Assembly: GCA_963969345.1 (NCBI GenBank)
Contig: OZ017769.1
Coordinates: forward strand, 62,001 to 126,000
From: Turbatrix aceti
Taxonomy: Eukaryota > Nematoda > Chromadorea > Rhabditida > Panagrolaimidae
Length of the DNA stretch: 64,000 bases
Direction of reading: 5' to 3'
The translations under genes were made by a program, and so were the position numbers. The notes under the pieces are model-generated. The model searched no databases. It saw only the letters and a program-made list of their open reading frames with translations, and was not told where the DNA came from. Below, piece by piece: positions 63,433 through 64,000 of this stretch (position 1 is the first letter of the stretch; each line of letters starts with the position of its first letter).

Positions 63433-63470
63433 TCTTGGTTGTTGGATTCCTTGTCAGGCGAGAGATTAAG

Positions 63471-63500
63471 CCCTCTCTCTCTCTCTCTCTCTCTCTCTCT
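63471..63500. repeat. CT/GA microsatellite in the unc-89 5' leader
   Basis: About 15 uninterrupted CT units, 40 bp upstream of the unc-89 start codon (GA on the coding strand). Confidence 0.9.
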
Positions 63501-63519
63501 AACTCTCCTTTTTTTGTTC

Positions 63520-63530
63520 TCTAAAAAAAG
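63520..63530 (-). promoter_or_regulatory. unc-89: Candidate 5' acceptor (trans-splice or UTR intron) of unc-89
   Basis: On the unc-89 strand a pyrimidine-rich CTTTTTTTAG lies about 90 bp before the start codon, with no coding sequence upstream. It could receive a spliced leader or end a 5' UTR intron. Confidence 0.35.
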
Positions 63531-63539
63531 AAAAGAAAA

Positions 63540-64000
63540 AGAGCGGTTAAAAATGGACTAACAAAATCTATTGCGTAACACATGGTTTAAAAATTGGCAT
63601 TACAGTAAGAAAAAAGTTATCCTCCTTGATCAACAGCTCCTGGAAGCTTAACAATAATTGGGAGACGTGGGACAATCGAACGAACAACCCTCGCTCCACG
63701 AACTCAAAGAGAATAGATGGAAAAAACGAAGAAAAGTCGGGGATGGGAGCAAGCAGGTAGTTAGCTAGCTCTCCTGCTACCAACTGGCTAAACACTTTCT
63801 CCCGCTTGGAATCGGACAGCCGAGATCTCATCCATATCCCCCACCATGCGTTACGGATGTACCTCAAAACTGTGCTCTTTTCAACGTTGCGTGCGTACGT
63901 ATACGTGCTTGAGATAAATCCGGAAGGTCTTCCCGGCGAGGGACGAGGATACGTTGCAGCGAAACAAGAAATTGACGACTCAAGGCGGCAAACTAGTACC
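63540..64000. other. Region upstream of unc-89
   Basis: Possible promoter region. A minus-strand open frame at 63568-63867 shows no family features. A TACGTATACGTG palindromic patch is near 63896. Confidence 0.35.

Noticed and set aside
62034..62043. Extension of exon 2 past 62044 to a later donor
   Set aside because: The frame stays open, but only the GTACGT donor at 62043 gives the right phase for exon 3 and the expected SH3-DH linker.
63568..63867. 99-codon minus-strand frame upstream of unc-89
   Set aside because: No family features and the conserved UNC-89 N-terminus starts at 63432; at most it is leader or promoter DNA.

Overview
This window looks like nematode genomic DNA; I cannot name the species. 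Introns are GT-AG with TTTTCAG- or TTTTTAG-type acceptors, two genes have trans-splice-like acceptors close upstream of the start codon, and the dominant gene is an unmistakable orthologue of unc-89, the giant obscurin-like protein of the nematode muscle M-line.

Layout: unc-89 lies on the minus strand and fills almost the whole window, from the start codon at 63432 to the stop at 6331. Working out exon borders by hand gives 34 coding exons whose phases all agree, for a joined frame of 22,977 nt (7,658 residues). The order is SH3 (exon 2), DH (exons 3-5), PH (exons 5-6), about 51 Ig modules (exons 8-22), Fn3 (22-23), two Ig (23-25), kinase PK1 (26-29), a long inter-kinase linker (30-31), Ig, Fn3, and kinase PK2 (32-35). 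Two extra small exons, each with its own ATG and a donor in the right phase (17766-17830 and 46879-46957), plus an in-frame stop created by reading past the exon 25 donor (20538), suggest at least four kinds of product: full length, one starting after the PH domain, one lacking the kinases, and a short kinase-only form of about 1,393 residues.

Nested inside unc-89 introns are a complete glycine-rich secreted-protein gene (plus strand, 32775-33313, with TATA box and AATAAA, all in a 967-bp intron), a two-domain C-type lectin gene (plus strand, 25447-27297, five exons) and a tRNA-Phe(GAA) gene (minus strand, 35043-35115).

The larger introns and the flank beyond the unc-89 stop (1-6300) are crowded with inverted-repeat DNA: a 1,575-bp TA-flanked element with long terminal repeats carrying internal direct repeats (two copies), an hAT remnant with a perfect 8-bp target duplication, small CCCGCAC-ended elements caught in an interpretable empty/filled site comparison, two ~1-kb TTAA-flanked palindromes, a nested ~3.8-kb foldback cluster at 50.4-54.3 kb, and a LINE 3' fragment. 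Most of these lie where unc-89 pre-mRNA would be transcribed through them, so long double-stranded RNA is expected in the introns. A possible exon of another minus-strand gene is at 798-1163. All exon borders were read by eye and should be trusted to within a few bases.
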